This document shows positions 5,523-7,330 of a stretch of DNA of 7,330 nucleotides, piece by piece. Within the stretch, counting starts at the first letter, position 1, and every line of letters begins with the position of its first letter. Origin of the DNA: Smithella sp. D17 (lineage in GTDB: Bacteria > Desulfobacterota > Syntrophia > Syntrophales > Smithellaceae); the NCBI GenBank assembly GCA_000753945.1, contig JQOA01000024.1:1-7330 (forward strand), in the 5' to 3' direction. The notes beneath the pieces were generated by a model. That model did not search any database. It worked only from the letters and a program-made list of their open reading frames with translations, and was not told where the DNA came from. Made by a program: the position numbers and the translations under genes.

Positions 5523-5551
5523 TTTATAGCAAATTAATTAAAAGTAGTCAA
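5523..5551 (-). promoter_or_regulatory. Sigma70-type promoter for the phosphorylase gene
   Basis: On the minus strand TTGACT (5546-5551) is followed after exactly 17 bases by TATAAA (5523-5528), and TGC just before the -10 box gives an extended -10. The predicted leader is about 20 bases and carries the AAAGGAG ribosome binding site before the ATG at 5498. Confidence 0.7.
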
Positions 5552-5584
5552 AGGTGCAGCTGTCTTTATGCTGTCAGATAGCAT

Positions 5585-5616
5585 TTGACTTTCTAAGTTC
5601 TATTATGACATATAAA
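5585..5616 (+). promoter_or_regulatory. Possible promoter region for thioredoxin-bamD
   Basis: TTGACT (5585-5590) precedes an AT-rich stretch with TATTAT (5601-5606) and TATAAA (5611-5616). Neither -10 candidate has ideal spacing (10 and 20 bases), so the assignment is weak. AGTCAAA (5546-5552) and TTTGACT (5584-5590) form an inverted pair around the divergent intergenic region. Confidence 0.25.
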
Positions 5617-5649
5617 CCAGCAATAGAAAAATTATGGAGGATGTGATTC

Positions 5650-5979
5650 ATGACCAGTCAATTCTTGGGTGTAGCCACCGACGATAATTTTGAAGGTGAA
5701 GTTCTTAAAAGCGACAAACCGGTACTCATTGATTTTTGGGCGCCATGGTGCGGGCCTTGTAAAGCCATAGGTCCTATTGTTGAGAAACTTGCCGAACAAT
5801 TAAAAAATAGCGTTAAAATCATGAAGTTAAATGTTGATGAAAATCAGAAAACAGCAATTAATTACGGCGTTCGCAGTATACCAACTCTTATTCTTTTTAA
5901 AGACGGCAAGGTCCTGGATACGCTCATCGGTCTTGCCACTAAAGAAAGATTGGAAAGTTTTGTTAAAAAAAGTTTATAA
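5650..5979 (+). CDS. trxA: Thioredoxin
   Basis: It is a small cytoplasmic dithiol-disulfide oxidoreductase that reduces protein disulfides, usually recharged by thioredoxin reductase. At 109 residues it has standard length. The active site WCGPC is at 33-37 within FWAPWCGPCK, with redox cysteines 34 and 37. The buried Asp28 (LIDFW) is present, and the conserved cis-proline is Pro78 in RSIPTL. The C-terminal helix (ERLESFVKKSL) completes the fold. There is no signal peptide. GGAGG nine bases before the ATG marks the start; a nearer ATG at 5641 is followed at once by a stop. bamD begins about 32 bases downstream with only a small hairpin between, so the two genes are probably on one transcript. 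Confidence 0.95.
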   Translation: MTSQFLGVATDDNFEGEVLKSDKPVLIDFWAPWCGPCKAIGPIVEKLAEQLKNSVKIMKLNVDENQKTAINYGVRSIPTLILFKDGKVLDTLIGLATKERLESFVKKSL

Positions 5980-5980
5980 A

Positions 5981-5997
5981 TCGCGAACTTGCCGCGA
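5981..5997 (+). other. Small stem-loop between thioredoxin and bamD
   Basis: TCGCG (5981-5985) and CGCGA (5993-5997) form a 5-bp GC-rich stem with a 7-base loop, directly before the bamD ribosome binding site GAGAAGG. There is no T-run, so it is not a standard terminator. It could influence bamD translation or transcript stability. Confidence 0.3.
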
Positions 5998-6011
5998 GAA
6001 GGTTGAGATGC

Positions 6012-6806
6012 GTGAATTTTAAAATATTCCGAAAGATAGTGGGATCAAATACAGTTTTATTAATTTTATTGCTGACTTTGATTTGCAGTGGTTGCTCGTT
6101 TGTTAATATTTTCGGCAAACATGAACCGACAAAGGCAACTCCCGAAGGACTGTACTCGCGAGCTTCCGTCGAGTTTAATGGCGGTCATTATAAAAAAGCA
6201 CAGGAATCTTTCCTGCGGCTCAAAGAAGAATATCCGTTGCACGATCTGGCGATTTTAGCGGAAATAGGTATCGCTGATTCCTTGTACAGTGATAAAGAAT
6301 ATGCGGAAGCAGAAAACGCTTACGGCGACTTTATCGCTCTTCATCCTGTAAATGAAAATGTACCTTATGCGCTTTATCAGTTGGGGATGTGCCATTATAA
6401 TCAGATAGGAGATATTGATCGCGACCAGACGGAAACACTTCTAGCTAAAAAAGAATGGGAAAGGCTTATGGCGCGTTATCCGGAAAGTAAATTTTCCGCT
6501 ATGGCTGAAAAACTGGTTCGGGAATGCAAACAAAAGCTGGCGGAGCATGAATTTTACGTAGCTAAATTTTATATGAGACAGAAAAAATATCAGGCTGCCC
6601 TCTCGCGTTTTGAAGAGTTGGCACGTGAGTATCCCAATGTCGGCCTTGATTATAAGGTAGAATATTTCATCAGTGAAACCAAGGCTAAAATTGCCGAAGA
6701 AGAACAATTAAGACTAAAGAAAATAGAGAAACTAAAACGTAAAGAAGAAAGAAAAAAGAAAAAAGAAGAAAAGTTAGAGCTTTTTTCAGCTCCTTTTTCA
6801 ACGTAA
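6012..6806 (+). CDS. bamD: Outer membrane protein assembly lipoprotein BamD
   Basis: BamD is the essential TPR lipoprotein of the BAM complex on the periplasmic face of the outer membrane. It helps insert beta-barrel proteins with BamA. I prefer the GTG at 6012 (264 residues): GAAGG (5998-6002) is then nine bases away, whereas the in-frame TTG at 6003 touches it. A basic start, a hydrophobic core and the lipobox CSGC give a lipidated Cys28; Cys at -3 in place of Leu/Val is unusual. TPR-like pairs follow, such as GLYSRASVEFNGGHYKKAQ, DLAILAEIGIADSLY and YVAKFYMRQKKYQAALSRF with YP turns (EEYP, ARYP, EEYP), as in BamD/YfiO. The C-terminus is a Lys/Glu-rich tail from about codon 238. It holds an in-phase A AAA AAG heptamer and a repeated A-rich segment, and a -1 shift would extend the protein to a stop at 6839-6841. 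Tail length is therefore uncertain. Confidence 0.85.
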   Translation: MNFKIFRKIVGSNTVLLILLLTLICSGCSFVNIFGKHEPTKATPEGLYSRASVEFNGGHYKKAQESFLRLKEEYPLHDLAILAEIGIADSLYSDKEYAEAENAYGDFIALHPVNENVPYALYQLGMCHYNQIGDIDRDQTETLLAKKEWERLMARYPESKFSAMAEKLVRECKQKLAEHEFYVAKFYMRQKKYQAALSRFEELAREYPNVGLDYKVEYFISETKAKIAEEEQLRLKKIEKLKRKEERKKKKEEKLELFSAPFST

Positions 6807-6817
6807 AGAAGAAAGAA
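6736..6817 (+). repeat. A-rich 18-bp direct repeat at the end of bamD
   Basis: AACGTAAAGAAGAAAGAA occurs at 6736-6753 and again at 6800-6817, offset by 64 bases. Because 64 is not a multiple of three, the two copies are read in different frames; the second contains the bamD stop. Between them lies GAGCT/AGCTC (6777-6792), a short hairpin followed by CTTTTTC that could serve as a weak terminator. Confidence 0.6.
6745..6783 (-). repeat. 39-bp inverted copy of the left edge of the window
   Basis: The reverse complement of 6745-6783 equals positions 1-39 base for base, including the non-repetitive AAAGCTCTAAC part. The match ends at 40/6744 and reaches the window edge on the other side, so the true repeat could be longer. 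Confidence 0.85.
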
Positions 6818-6823
6818 GAAAAG

Positions 6824-6859
6824 AAAGCTTCAAAGAAATAATAAAGATTACGAAGCTTT
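6824..6859. terminator. Possible hairpin between the convergent bamD and kinase genes
   Basis: AAAGCTTC (6824-6831) and GAAGCTTT (6852-6859) are perfect 8-bp arms around a 20-base AT-rich loop. It lies across the end of the kinase gene and just after bamD. The long loop and low GC make it a weak bidirectional terminator at best. Confidence 0.3.
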
Positions 6860-7330
6860 TATGGAATATTGGCTTCTTTGATTTCCCATTTTAATTCTTG
6901 TGATAATTTCCTGCCGGGCAATTTCCGGGTTGGCGGAAGTATCAATCTTAAAATAACAATCCGTTGCCACTTCGTTAATTGCGTCGAAATCTTTTTTTTG
7001 CTCTTGAAACAGTTCCCATCGGCCGTCCGAAGCGTTGTCGTTTTCCAGCATCCTCTTCTCCAGTCTTTTTCTGGTAATTTCATCAGGGCAGATGCACTCC
7101 AGAATATAAAAGCGAATGCCGAGATTCTTGGCCATCTCCAGAGCTTTTTGCCGCTCAGCCCGTTTCTTGAAAGAAGCATCGATGATTACGGCTTTGCCCT
7201 GTTTAATTTTTTGTTCAGCCAGTTCGTATGCCTTGTCATAAATAAAGCGGGAGACGTCTTTGGAATAAATCCCTTTTCCGAAATTTTCATAACGCCGTTC
7301 AGTGGGTTTCATATCGAATAATTCTTTGCG
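6848..7330 (-). CDS. P-loop kinase-like protein (AAA/zeta-type predicted kinase), C-terminal part
   Basis: The minus-strand frame is open to the right edge: codons for RKELFD precede the internal ATG at 7312, so that ATG is not the start. About 160 residues are visible. RKELFDMKPTERRYE and FGKGIYS, then YDKAYELAEQKIKQGKAVII and DASF, match the middle of the COG0645 predicted-kinase domain. ERQKALEMAKNLG, ECICP and the Arg-rich RKRLEKRM (lid-like, ATP-contacting) follow, then SDGRWELFQEQKKDFD and a final strand FKIDTS. The Walker A loop should lie upstream, outside the window. Such domains are often the C-terminal half of a two-domain protein with an aminoglycoside-phosphotransferase-like N-terminal region; that cannot be checked here. 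The natural substrate is unknown. It is convergent with bamD, 41 bases from its stop. Confidence 0.75.
   Translation of the reverse strand, partial: RKELFDMKPTERRYENFGKGIYSKDVSRFIYDKAYELAEQKIKQGKAVIIDASFKKRAERQKALEMAKNLGIRFYILECICPDEITRKRLEKRMLENDNASDGRWELFQEQKKDFDAINEVATDCYFKIDTSANPEIARQEIITRIKMGNQRSQYSIKAS

Noticed and set aside
6869..7321. Plus-strand open frame of 150 codons
   Set aside because: It is antisense to the kinase-like gene, whose motifs (DASF, SDGRWELF) are clear.

Overview
The window reads as ordinary chromosomal DNA of a Gram-negative, probably anaerobic bacterium. A BamD-type lipoprotein shows that there is an outer membrane. An AMP-forming acyl-CoA ligase followed by a tandem ACT-domain protein, a Cys-containing duplicated small protein, and short dispersed palindromes beginning TGTCATT..CGA together suggest a syntrophic or sulfate-reducing deltaproteobacterium (Desulfobacterota, Syntrophus-like). 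That placement is inference from gene content, not from a marker gene.

Layout. 1-1012 (+): the 3' part of an unidentified multi-pass membrane protein, then an O6-alkylguanine-DNA alkyltransferase 10 bases later. 1013-1483 (-): wreckage of a phosphorelay locus, in which a coiled-coil/PAS sensor-kinase fragment, a frameshifted second PAS piece and the C-terminal half of a response-regulator receiver domain are spliced together. 1484-1951: no intact gene; it holds a palindromic repeat, a decayed minus-strand reading frame that ends inside that repeat, and the upstream region of the next gene. 1952-4037 (+): acyl-CoA ligase and double-ACT protein, an evident two-gene operon. 4038-4787: two more palindromic elements on either side of a small protein made of two 39-residue Cys-bearing repeats. 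4788-5498 (-): an MTA/MTI phosphorylase-family enzyme with a clear sigma70 promoter. 5650-6806 (+): thioredoxin and bamD, probably co-transcribed. 6848-7330 (-): the C-terminal part of a P-loop kinase-like protein running off the right edge.

How the genes relate. The ligase and ACT protein probably act together in organic-acid activation and its control by a small ligand. Thioredoxin and BamD serve general thiol redox and outer-membrane protein assembly. The phosphorylase salvages purine and methylthioribose from methylthio-nucleosides. The alkyltransferase repairs alkylated guanine.

No complete new system is evident. The observations most worth following are: a perfect 39-bp inverted repeat joining the left edge of the window to the 3' end of bamD (real rearrangement or assembly artefact); an in-phase A AAA AAG heptamer in the bamD tail with an open -1 frame; a 172-bp MITE-like nested palindrome between convergent genes; the duplicated Cys protein; the deletion-built two-component pseudogene; and the phosphorylase lacking the usual N-terminal GGSG loop.
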